A stretch of 64,000 nucleotides of DNA from assembly GCA_030159235.1 (NCBI GenBank), contig BSBG01000001.1:727461-791460 (forward strand), given 5' to 3'. The DNA is from Bacillus safensis. GTDB lineage: Bacteria; Bacillota; Bacilli; Bacillales; Bacillaceae. The notes under the pieces are model-generated. The model saw nothing but the letters and a program-made list of their open reading frames with translations. It was not told the origin of the DNA and ran no database searches. The position numbers and the translations under genes were made by a program. Below are positions 9,273 through 19,086 of this stretch, piece by piece (within the stretch, counting starts at the first letter, position 1; the number at the start of each line of letters is the position of its first letter).

Positions 9273-10283
9273 TTATTTGTAATAGTTATACTCATTGAAC
9301 GTTGCTATCATATCTTCCTCTGTTCCTGTCTTCGCGCGATTTGTATTAAAATATAACGTGCCATCATCAAAATCAACAGCTTCTATTTCAAAAAGAGTAA
9401 ATGCGCTGCTCGTAATTCGGAAAGAAAGGTCCTTTCTCGTAAACAATTCTTTTGAAAAATCTTTTACAGGTGTTTCCTTTTGCTCTTTCAACATTTGATT
9501 GATATTTAATGGATATGTAAGAATAACACTTACATTAGAAGCTCCTCCGTTAGTATTTGGCTTAAATAACGGTACATATAAGGTTCCTTGGTAGAAAGAA
9601 ATACCTTGAAGAATGTATTTCGAAGCATCAACCACTGATTGATTTACAATGGCTTCCTTATAATTTAATGTAAACGTGGCTTCATACTCAAATTGTCCTT
9701 TTTGGTCATTAAAATTCCCAATAAAAAAGCGATTACCAGACCTGACAATAAACTTATCCGTTCCCACAGAATAGGTAATGCCGCTAATTGATAAATCCGC
9801 CCCATTGTACTGAAGGACATAAGATTTAGCCACTTTGTACGTATTATTCTTCGTGTTCACACTTAGCTTCACTATCTTTTTTACATACTTTACGCCATCG
9901 GTCATTGGCGCTACATATAAGCTAACTTGATCATCACCTTTTTCGGCTTTCACAGCCAAATCATTGGCATGTCCTAAGTCATTACTCGTACTATTGGTGT
10001 CAGAGTTTTTAAGCAGCTTAACCGTTCTATTGCTTGATGAGCCGCTCATTTTTATAGCGTACAATTGCGTCAAGTGATTTGACGTGTTGATTTTTGCAGC
10101 ATAGATCATATTATTATTCCGGTCTACAGCCATTCCTTGCATCGAAGTGTAAAAACCAGAACCTGACATTGCAGAATACGTTGTATATGTGTTGAAATAT
10201 CCGGATTGAGCGTGAACAGCAGTGGACCACATACTGCAGCAAAAGATGACAGCACTTAGAATCAAATACTTTGTTTTTTTCAT
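9273..10283 (-). CDS. Secreted protein of unknown function, possibly helveticin J-like
   Basis: A 336-residue exported protein. The ATG at 10283 (MKKTKYLILSAVIFCC) is preceded by GGAGAGTGG and opens a signal peptide ending near AVHA-Q. The mature part has repeated short strand patterns (MAVDRNNNMIYAAK, YLVYVAPMTDG-type segments, ISFYQGTLYVPLF) like a beta-propeller. The shape, the GHANDLAV segment and the ending FEIEAVDFDDGTLYF...FNEYNYYK remind me of helveticin J-type class III bacteriocins, but this is a weak impression. It lies 109 bases after the gene for a large secreted repeat protein and may be co-expressed with it. Confidence 0.7.
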   Translation of the reverse strand: MKKTKYLILSAVIFCCSMWSTAVHAQSGYFNTYTTYSAMSGSGFYTSMQGMAVDRNNNMIYAAKINTSNHLTQLYAIKMSGSSSNRTVKLLKNSDTNSTSNDLGHANDLAVKAEKGDDQVSLYVAPMTDGVKYVKKIVKLSVNTKNNTYKVAKSYVLQYNGADLSISGITYSVGTDKFIVRSGNRFFIGNFNDQKGQFEYEATFTLNYKEAIVNQSVVDASKYILQGISFYQGTLYVPLFKPNTNGGASNVSVILTYPLNINQMLKEQKETPVKDFSKELFTRKDLSFRITSSAFTLFEIEAVDFDDGTLYFNTNRAKTGTEEDMIATFNEYNYYK

Positions 10284-10391
10284 TATAGACCACTCTCCTA
10301 TCATTGGAATTTATATCATGTGGTTCTTAGAAATAAAATCGTCACCCTAGAAATGAATGACGATTTTAAGATTCTCAATGATGAAACAACT

Positions 10392-12578
10392 CTACTTTTC
10401 AGCCTTAAATGTCTTTACCGTCTTACTACTTTCCGACATGCCTTTTCCAGTGACAGTGAAGTAGAGTTTTCCTCCCTTGGCACCTAGTTGTTTGAAAGTA
10501 ACTTTCACAACCTTACCTTTTGAAGCCGCTGATTTTCCAATAAGCTTTCCTGAAGGTTGATAGATTTTGACAACATCCTGCTTCGTTAATTTACTGAAAG
10601 TGATTACATCTTTTTTCTTTTTGTTGTTCACGATGTTGATTTGATTGCTTTTTAATACAGCAGATGGCTCGCCTTTAAAAGAAATGGCTTGCTTTCCACT
10701 TTCCAGCATCTTATCACTGCTGCGCGTGACATACACTTTACCGCTCTTAGTTCCTACTTGTTTGACGTACAATTTGATGGACGAACTGTTAGCCGGTTTT
10801 GATGTGGCTAGTAATTTTCTGTTTGATGAGTAGACTTTGATCACATCTTTTTTCTTCATCTTACTCACTGTAATTACGTCATTTTTATTTTTAAGATTGT
10901 TGATTTTGACTTGGTTCGTTTTTAAAGCATCTGATTTCTCACCTTGATAACGAATTGGTACTCGATTTCCCTCTTTTAAACCAGGTTCTTTCATACTGAT
11001 ATAAAGCGTTCCACCTGTTTGACCCAGTTGTTTCAAGGAAATCGTCAGGTTCGAGCTAGATGCAGTCTGTTGGGCAATCGCTTTTCCGCCGGAAGATTGT
11101 TTAAACACTTTGATGACTGATTGCTTTTTGATTCCTTTTATCGTCACCGTATCGTTCTTCCCTTTGTTGTTCGTCACCTTCACTTGGGATGCTACAATTG
11201 GAGATGTGACGACTTTTTTGACGGTTACGACCGGCAGAGAAACCTTTCTCTTCCCACTTTGCAACGTGATTGTCACTTTAGATCCTTTTGTTAGTTTCCC
11301 CGTTTTTAATTTAAAGTTTTTCCCTGGCGTAATTGTAAATGGGCCATATTTCTTTTTCGTTGTTTTGGCACTGAGCTTTGACATCGCTTTTATCGTATTA
11401 TCTGTAGAATTAGATTGTACTTCTACAATCGCATTAGACCCAAAGGTGCTGACGCCATTAATCGTATCACTTGAGTCATCGATTTCTTCCACATAAACTT
11501 TTTGAACGTCCTCTTGTGATTGATCTGTTTCACTTGGGTTATCTGCCATGAACGTCTTTACTGTAATTAAATCTCCGCCGATTAATTTAGAAACAGGAAC
11601 GTCATATTTCCCATCAGTGTCTGTCTGACCTTCTCCAATGATTTGCCCCTCCCCATTTAATACCTTGATGATACTATCTGGAGTAGCGGTTCCACTTATT
11701 GATGTTGATAACTGAGTAAACGGGTTAAATGTTGGGGCTGTGGATTTCACGTAAAAAAATTCCTCTTTCAAAATGTTGTCATAAGCTGGTTCTATAACTT
11801 TTATCCTACTTTGATCTAAGGCTTTTAGTGTTTCTTTGTCTACATTAAACTCAAAATCCCCCTCCTCATCTGCTATCATAGACTGAATAATTTCGTGTGT
11901 TCTATAATTCATAAGAACGACCTTTGCGTAAGGAATTCCTGCCTGACCTTTCACTAATTTAGACCAGTTTGTCGTAGGGCTTAATAAAATCCCTTTAGGC
12001 TTAACTATTTTTTTATATACGTCGATATTGCTGCCTGTTGTCATCTTTACTGTAAGGAATGTCCCAGCAGATAATGCAGGCAGCGTTAAATGTATTTCAT
12101 CATTGAATGTCCCTGACGCAATCACTTCGCCATCTTTCATGACCTCTACCTTTGTGTTCTTCACTGTTTTACCAGTTAACTCTTGAGACGTATTATATAT
12201 ATCATCTAAATAGTTAAAAGAAGCTTTAAAAATGTATACTTTTTTTGATGCAAGTAAGGTGCCTTTTTGATCATATGTGTCTAAATTCAAAGTTTGGCCA
12301 GCTGTAATTTTATTCGCAATAAACAACTTAAAGTTTCCTTTACTATCAGCTTTTGCGTAGTGTTGATATCTAGATTTCCAGTCTAGATAGGAACCCCAAT
12401 CTCCCATTGCAACGATTGCGTTAGGAATTGTTTTACCTGTCAGATAATCATCTCCATATTGGTGTCGATCAACTGTTGTTATCGTTCCACCCTCTGTGGC
12501 ACTCACACTTTCTTGTATATGAAAACTCAACATCATCACACAAAGAATAGAGGCTACTAATTTCAGGACCATTTTCAT
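10392..12578 (-). CDS. Large secreted protein with Ig-like domains and three C-terminal repeats
   Basis: A 728-residue exported protein. The ATG at 12578 follows GTGAGGA and starts a signal peptide (MKMVLKLVASILCVMMLS) ending near SVSA-T. The N-terminal 370 residues look like consecutive bacterial Ig-like modules of the type TGKTIPNAIV...KADSKGNFKL, as found in cell-surface proteins. The C-terminus has three units of about 85-90 residues (DNA 11200-10920, 10920-10650 and 10650-10396), each with a pattern like QVKINNLKNKNDVITVSKM, then DVIKVY, then KQVGTKSGKVYV. They are very lysine-rich, which would favour binding to the anionic cell wall. No LPXTG anchor or catalytic domain is visible. Role unknown, perhaps adhesion or wall association. 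Confidence 0.8.
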   Translation of the reverse strand: MKMVLKLVASILCVMMLSFHIQESVSATEGGTITTVDRHQYGDDYLTGKTIPNAIVAMGDWGSYLDWKSRYQHYAKADSKGNFKLFIANKITAGQTLNLDTYDQKGTLLASKKVYIFKASFNYLDDIYNTSQELTGKTVKNTKVEVMKDGEVIASGTFNDEIHLTLPALSAGTFLTVKMTTGSNIDVYKKIVKPKGILLSPTTNWSKLVKGQAGIPYAKVVLMNYRTHEIIQSMIADEEGDFEFNVDKETLKALDQSRIKVIEPAYDNILKEEFFYVKSTAPTFNPFTQLSTSISGTATPDSIIKVLNGEGQIIGEGQTDTDGKYDVPVSKLIGGDLITVKTFMADNPSETDQSQEDVQKVYVEEIDDSSDTINGVSTFGSNAIVEVQSNSTDNTIKAMSKLSAKTTKKKYGPFTITPGKNFKLKTGKLTKGSKVTITLQSGKRKVSLPVVTVKKVVTSPIVASQVKVTNNKGKNDTVTIKGIKKQSVIKVFKQSSGGKAIAQQTASSSNLTISLKQLGQTGGTLYISMKEPGLKEGNRVPIRYQGEKSDALKTNQVKINNLKNKNDVITVSKMKKKDVIKVYSSNRKLLATSKPANSSSIKLYVKQVGTKSGKVYVTRSSDKMLESGKQAISFKGEPSAVLKSNQINIVNNKKKKDVITFSKLTKQDVVKIYQPSGKLIGKSAASKGKVVKVTFKQLGAKGGKLYFTVTGKGMSESSKTVKTFKAEK

Positions 12579-12820
12579 AAATATATCCTCACTTTTCCTA
12601 TTAATGTTTTTATATACAAATATTATACATTTCATCTAATATAGACACAAGAGTTATTCATGTGACTAAAGACTTACTAAAAAACTAATTTAATAGATGC
12701 AGTGAACCTTACTCTCTTACATGAACAATTCCCATTTAAAACATCAAAAAGATTCATTTTACGAATGTATCAAACAAACTTATGATAAACGTAACAAAAA
12801 TGTATAGGAGGGGTCATCAG

Positions 12821-13717
12821 ATGAGAGACATTAGAGTGTACCATGTCGATGCGTTTACAACTGAGAAATTTGGAGGAAACGCCGCTGGAGTCGTGTTGGA
12901 TGGTGAGTTTTTAACAGAGGAAGACATGCAGAGGATCGCCATGGAGTTGAATTTACCGGAATCCGTCTTTTTGCTGCCTGCACATCATAAAGAAGCTGAT
13001 TATCGGGTCAAATACTTTACGCCGACGGAGGAAGTTAATTTTTGCGGTCATGCGACTGTTGGATTGACTTGGCTTATGGCGACAGAGCTAGGGCTGGCGA
13101 AAGAGACATCAGGGGTCGTGTTAGAAACAAAGATTGGCAATGTGCCCGTTGTATGGCACGAAGAAAATGGAGAAATCGTTGATGTGGAAATGACGCAGGT
13201 ACCCCCGAAGACGAGAGATTTTGCCATCGATGTAGAAGAGCTTAGTGACTTGCTTGGTGTGAGCAGTGACCGCATCGATCCATCCTATCCTATCAAATTA
13301 GCAAACACCGGAAACTGGCACCTTCTCGTTCCGATGAAGCATCAGCAGGACATTGATCAAGCGTCTCCAAACTTAACGGCTTTAGCTAAAATGAATAAAG
13401 AGCATGGCATCTCGACGACCCACCTTTATACGTTTCACACATCAAAAGAATGTGATCTTTATACGAGGGATTTTGCACCTGGGATTGGGATACCCGAAGA
13501 TCCTGTGACGGGGGCAGCGAACGGAGCATTGGCTGGTTATCTCTACTTAGAAAACATTATTTCTCAACAGAACCCCACTCACCTGAGCATTGCTCAAGGA
13601 GATGCCATCGGCAGACCAGGTATGCTTACGATCACAGTCATTCCGAATGAATCACAGCCAGTAATCAAAGTGGCTGGCGCAGCTGTCATTACCATTCGCG
13701 GCGTGTTGACCCTATAA
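12821..13717 (+). CDS. PhzF-family isomerase/epimerase
   Basis: A 298-residue protein of the PhzF/DapF-like fold, an enzyme class that isomerises small amino-acid-like or phenazine precursors. The opening VYHVDAFTTEKFGGNAAGVVL, the glutamate in LPESVFL (the catalytic residue in PhzF), VNFCGHATVG and DPVTGAANGAL are family signatures. The ATG at 12821 has AGGAGGGG nine bases upstream; the longer frame from 12782 is unlikely. Relatives are common in bacilli with unknown substrates, and nothing here suggests phenazine synthesis. The gene converges on a LysR regulator. Confidence 0.9.
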   Translation: MRDIRVYHVDAFTTEKFGGNAAGVVLDGEFLTEEDMQRIAMELNLPESVFLLPAHHKEADYRVKYFTPTEEVNFCGHATVGLTWLMATELGLAKETSGVVLETKIGNVPVVWHEENGEIVDVEMTQVPPKTRDFAIDVEELSDLLGVSSDRIDPSYPIKLANTGNWHLLVPMKHQQDIDQASPNLTALAKMNKEHGISTTHLYTFHTSKECDLYTRDFAPGIGIPEDPVTGAANGALAGYLYLENIISQQNPTHLSIAQGDAIGRPGMLTITVIPNESQPVIKVAGAAVITIRGVLTL

Positions 13718-13719
13718 AC

Positions 13720-13757
13720 GATCAGCTTGAATGGGAGACATCTCGTTCAAGCTGATC
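13720..13757. terminator. Bidirectional terminator between the phzF-like gene and the LysR gene
   Basis: GATCAGCTTGAA and TTCAAGCTGATC form a perfect 12-bp stem between the two convergent stop codons. Confidence 0.8.
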
Positions 13758-14633
13758 CTATTTAAAATGATCTTTGACTGCTTTGATCCATCTTTTGGCC
13801 GATGGGGAAGCTGCTTTGAATGATTTAAACGCCAGGTTAACCTCACGATATACACTCGTTTCAAGTGGAATGATTTTCGTATGAGGTATGTGCGGCGGCA
13901 AAATTAATGTCGGAATGATCGTGACCCCAAGCCCTTCTTGAACCATAGAAATGAGCGTATTGTTGTCTCCAATTTCAAATAAAACATGAGGCTTCACACC
14001 GCCGCTTTCTTTTAACAGCTTTTTGACGAGTATGTCACAGCCCGCTTTCGGCATGATAAAGGATTCATCCTGTAGCGAGTCCACTTCAATCACTTTCTTC
14101 GTATTGAAACGATGATTCTCTTGTATGAGCACCACCAATTCATCTTGAAAAAGTGGAATGGTCTCGAATTCCCTCGATGACTGCGTTAAAAATCCAACAT
14201 CAACCGTGCCTGAAGCAATCCATTCCTCAATCTCCTCATAACCGCCTTCATATAACTCCAGCTTAATATGCGGATAGCTTTGCGTAAAACGATGAATAAG
14301 GCGTGGCAGGACATTTGAAGAGAAACTCGGAAATGTCCCAATCTTGATGCTCCCTACTTCCATCCCTTGAATCAGCGCCGCCTCCTGCTCAAGCAATGCC
14401 GCATGATGCATGATTTGCCGAATATGCGGCATCACCCGCTCACCTGCGTCCGTTAACGACAGCCCGTTTCGATTCCGCCGAAGCAGCACAATCCCTAATT
14501 CCGACTCAAGCTTCGCAATATTATGACTCACCCCAGACTGCGTCAGCCCTAGCTTCTCCCCGGCTCTTGTAAAACTGCCGCATTCGACAGCTGTTAGAAA
14601 TACTTTGTATTGGAATGTGATCAGTTTGCTCAC
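13758..14633 (-). CDS. LysR-family transcriptional regulator
   Basis: A 291-residue regulator with an N-terminal helix-turn-helix (FLTAVECGSFTRAGEKLGLTQSGVSHNIAKLE) and a LysR substrate-binding domain from residue ~90. The motif GSIKIGTFPSFSSNVLP starts the effector domain. It converges with the phzF-like gene, so it is not in the usual divergent position over its target. Target and effector are unknown. Confidence 0.9.
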   Translation of the reverse strand: MSKLITFQYKVFLTAVECGSFTRAGEKLGLTQSGVSHNIAKLESELGIVLLRRNRNGLSLTDAGERVMPHIRQIMHHAALLEQEAALIQGMEVGSIKIGTFPSFSSNVLPRLIHRFTQSYPHIKLELYEGGYEEIEEWIASGTVDVGFLTQSSREFETIPLFQDELVVLIQENHRFNTKKVIEVDSLQDESFIMPKAGCDILVKKLLKESGGVKPHVLFEIGDNNTLISMVQEGLGVTIIPTLILPPHIPHTKIIPLETSVYREVNLAFKSFKAASPSAKRWIKAVKDHFK

Positions 14634-14647
14634 CTCACAAGCTCATT

Positions 14648-15151
14648 TTAGAGATCTTGGCAAAATCTACTGTTAGATATTTCTTTGATTTTTCGATTTA
14701 AATGGTGTTCTATCATTTGAAAGCAAGTCTGCTGAATCCATAAACGTTGAAATGTATAGAGCTGTTCTTTTTCATCACCATGCAAATCTTCATCTTCCTC
14801 TAACTGAAAATCCGTTAAATCGATGTTGTCATGAACATGCATTTTTATAAAAACATGAGCATTGTGAAAATCATGCATATGCTCTACTAAAAAAGAAATC
14901 TCAGTGATAAAATCATCAAATGTATCTTCTTCAAGCATTTTTTTAAGATCCAGATTACTATGCACATCAATTGAAAGGTAATTATCTCTTTCATCCAATT
15001 CTTTTTGGGTAGCTAGCGGATTATCGTGAATGGTTGCTTTTCTATTTACATCTGTAATGGAGAAATAAATGATGATGTCTTGATTATCGAGAAATTCATA
15101 CGCCCATATTTCTGCATCTCTTAATCTTAAAATGCGGGTGAGATTGGCCAA
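14648..15151 (-). CDS. Hypothetical acidic protein
   Basis: A 167-residue soluble acidic protein beginning MANLTRILRLRDAEIWAYEF. The start codon is TTG, seven bases after GGAGGG. It contains many Asp, Glu and His residues in the middle and C-terminal parts (for example HDNIDLTDF and EEDEDLHGDEKEQ). No domain is recognised. It starts 16 bases after the stop of the LURP-one gene and is likely cotranscribed with it. Confidence 0.7.
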   Translation of the reverse strand: MANLTRILRLRDAEIWAYEFLDNQDIIIYFSITDVNRKATIHDNPLATQKELDERDNYLSIDVHSNLDLKKMLEEDTFDDFITEISFLVEHMHDFHNAHVFIKMHVHDNIDLTDFQLEEDEDLHGDEKEQLYTFQRLWIQQTCFQMIEHHLNRKIKEISNSRFCQDL

Positions 15152-15167
15152 TCTTTTAACCCTCCAA

Positions 15168-15677
15168 TTAATTATTCATCGTTGTCGACGACGAAGACCT
15201 AGACGCTGCTTCATCAGCCTTCACACAATCAATTGCAACAACGAGCGCAATCATCACAGGCTCCATCTCATCTTTCAAAATATCAACCTTGTAGCTATCC
15301 CCCCAAGTAAACCATTCCTTCTTCACCTGACCGATCACTTCGCCGTTCTGCAGCACTTGGAAATTCATATCCCACCAGTTGCCTTGCACTTCAATCCCAG
15401 CAGCATCAATTGAATATTTTGCTTTAAAGAACGTAAACTCTTTTTTGATGGTCAATACCTCTTGACCACCAACTTCTACTAAAAAATTCGGTAAAAAGCT
15501 AAACATTTTCTTCATAATCACAGCGATTTCATCTCGTTCTGTATTCAGTATGGTGAACGTCTTCGGCATCTTCATAAAGCTACCTTCGACCACATACACA
15601 TCATTCTCCTGCTGATCTTTTACGGTAAACCTACCGCTAAGACTAAATACTTTCTGTTTCATATAAAGCTGCTTCAT
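15168..15677 (-). CDS. LURP-one-related protein (YxjI-like)
   Basis: A 169-residue protein of the LURP-one-related/tubby-like fold: repeated strand segments such as FSLSGRFTVKDQQENDVYVVEG, LVEVGGQEVLTIKKE and WDMNFQVLQNGEVIGQVKK, and a C-terminal hydrophobic helix (PVMIALVVAIDCV). B. subtilis YxjI belongs to this family; its function is unknown. I chose the ATG at 15677 because GGAGG precedes it by five bases; the ATG at 15689 overlaps the ribosome binding site. The C-terminus ends in a serine-rich tail. Confidence 0.85.
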   Translation of the reverse strand: MKQLYMKQKVFSLSGRFTVKDQQENDVYVVEGSFMKMPKTFTILNTERDEIAVIMKKMFSFLPNFLVEVGGQEVLTIKKEFTFFKAKYSIDAAGIEVQGNWWDMNFQVLQNGEVIGQVKKEWFTWGDSYKVDILKDEMEPVMIALVVAIDCVKADEAASRSSSSTTMNN

Positions 15678-15745
15678 AAGTACCTCCAATTCAGTTCAAT
15701 CATTCGATCAGTCTTATAACTGATTATACCAAAAAATAGAATGTA

Positions 15746-15774
15746 CAAAAAACCACCTAAGTTCAGATGGTTTT
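15746..15774 (-). terminator. Terminator after jetC
   Basis: On the minus strand AAAACCATCTGA pairs with the arm ending GGTGGTTTTTT; a U run follows. It closes the Wadjet operon about 110 bases after the jetC stop codon. Confidence 0.75.
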
Positions 15775-15885
15775 GAGTTACTGATCCATTACCAGAAAAT
15801 TTTTTTCATAGATTTGAAAAACCAATGGAATTCTGCATGTTGCTTCTTAATCCAAACTTAACTTTTACATGAAATTATTAATTCG

Positions 15886-18800
15886 TTATTTCATAATAAG
15901 CCCTACAATTTTGCTAAATGGAATCGATGAATCATGTTGAACAACTAAAGCTTTTGAAAAACGATTGAGGTATTGTTTCTCATGTGACTTTGGTGAAAGA
16001 ATGATTAACTTCCTTTTTAATTCCTGCACATATAAATCAAACACTTTTAACTTTCGATTTTCATCAAGCGCGCTATCAAATTCATCTAGTACAATAAAAC
16101 CTGGTGTAAACGATAAATTTTGTAATAGTGCTAGCGCAAATAGTAATGAGCTTAACGACTCTTCCCCGCCGGAGACACCTTTTCCAACTCGTCCACCTCG
16201 TGCTTTCACACTAACATCTTCCATCGTCCCCCGATGACCTTCTTTCCTTGCTTTAATGAATAATTTAAACACATTACGCCCTCTTCTATCATCATCAACT
16301 GTCCAAGACACTTCTCCTTCAAATTGAAACTGTCTCATAAAGAATTCAAATCGATTCCTCACCTCAAGCACTCTCATGTTAATCGTTGTTTCTAACTTGT
16401 CCTTTAATTGCTCTGTCCTCGCTCCATTCTCTGTTAATAAATTGTCTAAACGCTTATATTCTTGATCCAGTCTTTCATATTCAGTCTTCACAGCCTTATA
16501 ATTTCCAGGTGCTTCTGGATCAATCTCAGGTTCATTTCTTGCACCATCAAACATCGTTTTTCCATGATCGCGTTCTGCTCTTAACTCACTAATAGAGGGA
16601 ATGTGATCAGGAAATCGCTCTTGGCTTGCTTCTGAGTAAAGCGGTAACTCAAACTTTTTGATTTCCGTGATCTCTTGCATGTAACCTACCAATTCTTGCT
16701 TCATTCGATCAATTTCATCCTGTTTTTCTTTCAGTCGACGGCCTATGTCCTCTTTCTCTCTATTTTTATGTTGTAAGTCATCTTCTAATGCCTCTTTCAG
16801 TCTCTTTTGTTTTTTGACTATGACAAGATGCGTATCAAGTTCTTCTTCTAAATAGTGGCTTTTTTTCTTGCACCTTTCATACTCTCCATCTATATCAGCC
16901 AACTGTTGTTGAAGTGCTTTATATGCTTGATACTTTTCTTTCCTTTTCCCTAACTCTTCGTAAAAAGTTCCTTCTCGTTTGAACAACGTATAATCATTGT
17001 TCAATTGGGCTTTTACGTTATTCAAATCGTGTCTTTCTTGATCTAGCTGTTTTAACTGCTGCTGTTTGCCTGACAATTCCTTTTCTTTTCTTGTTAATTG
17101 TCTCCCTCGATCTTCCCGTTCATACTCTTTTGACATAAACGCTTCTGCTTCTTTCACAGATGAAATAACACGATTTAGATTTTGTAGTTGTATCGTTAAC
17201 TCATTCAGCTCTTTCTCTAATTCCGTCCACCTTGTCTTCTTTATCTTTAATTGTTGATCTACTTCTTTTTTTCTGGCTTGTAATGATAGTTCGCTTAAGA
17301 TCAATCGGTCTTTTTCTTGTGAACCTCGAATACCCATTTCATCATATAAATATCCATTTTTGATGTGGATGGTCTTATGTTTGAAGAATTGCTCGACCCA
17401 CCACAATGCTTTGATTGCATGCGGAATGAATTCGTCTCGTACACTTTCCTTCACTTTAAGATGAAGTGCTGGTAATGATGTCATTGAGCGATCTGGGACT
17501 ATATTCATGAGAGACACATGGTACAGGTCATTAGGTGGTTCGACTTTTTTCCCTTGAAAAAAGATTGTGTACTTAATCGCATCGAAAAGTTGCTCATCTT
17601 TTAATTGAGCCTGTTCATCTAATTCGACTAATTCTCGAAGGGGAAATGCTTTCACATTCCTCTGTCTGAAATAGCTAAGTGACTGCTGTTGGCGTTGAGA
17701 AAGCTCTTGATTGTCCATCAATAATTGATGTTCGATTTCTAATTCCTCGACCTCTTTTGATAACGTAAACTGTTCATCTTTTGAGTTTTTGAATTCTAAA
17801 TTTAATTGATCAATTCTCATGCTCACATCATGAGAACTCAGGTACTCATTTAAAAGATCTTTCATTTTTTTACTATTATTTTCATCTTGCTCTATTTTAA
17901 ACTTTAATGCTGCTATTTCATTACGTAATTGATTCTCTATCTCTTTTAATTCAACTTCATTTTCCATCATTTGCGAAAGCAAATACGTGTTATGATCAAT
18001 CTCTTTTTTCAACCGAATTAGGTTTGACTTCACTTCCTGCTCAGTATGCCGAATATATCTTTCTTGTTCTGTGATATCCTTCAATTCCTCTTCTCTTATA
18101 GCAATCTCTTCACTTTTTTTCACTTTCTTTTCTTTTAATAAAGACATCTCTTCGTGACCAGCTTCAATATCATCTTCTAACTTTTCTTGTTTAAGTAAAA
18201 GTTGATTTACGCCTTCACTGCGCTCTGAAAATTGTGCTTGTTCCAACTGAATTTTATCATTTATTTCTTCATAATCAGTTTCAAGCTGATCAATCAAATC
18301 TTCCAACAGTTTCTGTTCTTTTTTGAGTGTTTTTTCTAATAAAAGGAGGGCTCTTATATATTGTGTGCCTCCCGTTTTTAGACGTTCTTGATTCTGATTA
18401 AAAAGGTATAAGCGTTGTTTACTCCTATCGAGATTTAATTTACTGTTATTGACGTTGTGCTTTGTAAGGTCTAACGCTTCCTTGGATTCTTTTAATCTCT
18501 CAATGCTTTCTTCCCACTCTTGCTGCATTTGAGAAATACCGTGCATTTCACTAAAAACTCGAAAACGCTCTTCTGGATTCATAGTCGCAAATTGATTGAC
18601 ATCTTGCTGATACCAAATTAAATAATAGGCGTCGGGATCGATCTTGTATTTATACAGTAATGTCTCTTTATAAGATGAAAAGTTAAACTGTCCCCCACCA
18701 GAGGTATATGTGATTGTATTCTCCCACGCATCGATCTCATCTCCGGTTGAAATGGAATATTCTCTTTTCAGCAATTGCCCAGACTCTTGTACGATGTTCA

Positions 18801-19086
18801 ACGTAAACTGAATAAATTTTGCTGCATCGATTTTCATCGGACCTTCATTTTGAAACACAATTGAAATTTTAGCTTTCCACGTCTCGTCAGGCAAAAGATT
18901 TCGTGATTTTAAGCCTTCCAAGTCAACTTTTGAAGAATATAAAACAGCACCTAGACAATAAGTAATGGTAGACTTACCAGAACCGTTTGGCCCAGAAATG
19001 AGAATATGCTGATCAGCTCCAGCTAAATCAATTTGTTCAGGACGATAATCCCGTATGCCATTAAACGTTAATCTCCAAGGTATCAT
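15886..19086 (-). CDS. jetC: Wadjet SMC-like ATPase JetC
   Basis: JetC is the SMC motor of Wadjet, a condensin-like complex that reels in and senses circular plasmid DNA so that JetD can cut it. This 1066-residue protein has a P-loop (GPNGSGKST, residues 32-40), long coiled coils around a central hinge (~460-620), an ABC signature in VSGGEESLSSLL near residue 970 and Walker B in FIVLDEFDSALDE near residue 995. The N-terminal SWRL-like start (MIPWRLTFNGIRDY) is typical of SbcC/SMC-like proteins. Its start codon overlaps the jetB stop by four bases, implying translational coupling. The neighbours rule out an isolated SbcC. Confidence 0.93.
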   Translation of the reverse strand: MIPWRLTFNGIRDYRPEQIDLAGADQHILISGPNGSGKSTITYCLGAVLYSSKVDLEGLKSRNLLPDETWKAKISIVFQNEGPMKIDAAKFIQFTLNIVQESGQLLKREYSISTGDEIDAWENTITYTSGGGQFNFSSYKETLLYKYKIDPDAYYLIWYQQDVNQFATMNPEERFRVFSEMHGISQMQQEWEESIERLKESKEALDLTKHNVNNSKLNLDRSKQRLYLFNQNQERLKTGGTQYIRALLLLEKTLKKEQKLLEDLIDQLETDYEEINDKIQLEQAQFSERSEGVNQLLLKQEKLEDDIEAGHEEMSLLKEKKVKKSEEIAIREEELKDITEQERYIRHTEQEVKSNLIRLKKEIDHNTYLLSQMMENEVELKEIENQLRNEIAALKFKIEQDENNSKKMKDLLNEYLSSHDVSMRIDQLNLEFKNSKDEQFTLSKEVEELEIEHQLLMDNQELSQRQQQSLSYFRQRNVKAFPLRELVELDEQAQLKDEQLFDAIKYTIFFQGKKVEPPNDLYHVSLMNIVPDRSMTSLPALHLKVKESVRDEFIPHAIKALWWVEQFFKHKTIHIKNGYLYDEMGIRGSQEKDRLILSELSLQARKKEVDQQLKIKKTRWTELEKELNELTIQLQNLNRVISSVKEAEAFMSKEYEREDRGRQLTRKEKELSGKQQQLKQLDQERHDLNNVKAQLNNDYTLFKREGTFYEELGKRKEKYQAYKALQQQLADIDGEYERCKKKSHYLEEELDTHLVIVKKQKRLKEALEDDLQHKNREKEDIGRRLKEKQDEIDRMKQELVGYMQEITEIKKFELPLYSEASQERFPDHIPSISELRAERDHGKTMFDGARNEPEIDPEAPGNYKAVKTEYERLDQEYKRLDNLLTENGARTEQLKDKLETTINMRVLEVRNRFEFFMRQFQFEGEVSWTVDDDRRGRNVFKLFIKARKEGHRGTMEDVSVKARGGRVGKGVSGGEESLSSLLFALALLQNLSFTPGFIVLDEFDSALDENRKLKVFDLYVQELKRKLIILSPKSHEKQYLNRFSKALVVQHDSSIPFSKIVGLIMK

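Noticed and set aside
15880-15910. TTATTTCATAATAAGCCC at the jetC end as the partner attachment site of the rlmH end
   Set aside because: Only a loose resemblance to TTACTTATGATAAGGCTC, with several mismatches and shifts; it is also explained by the jetC stop region.
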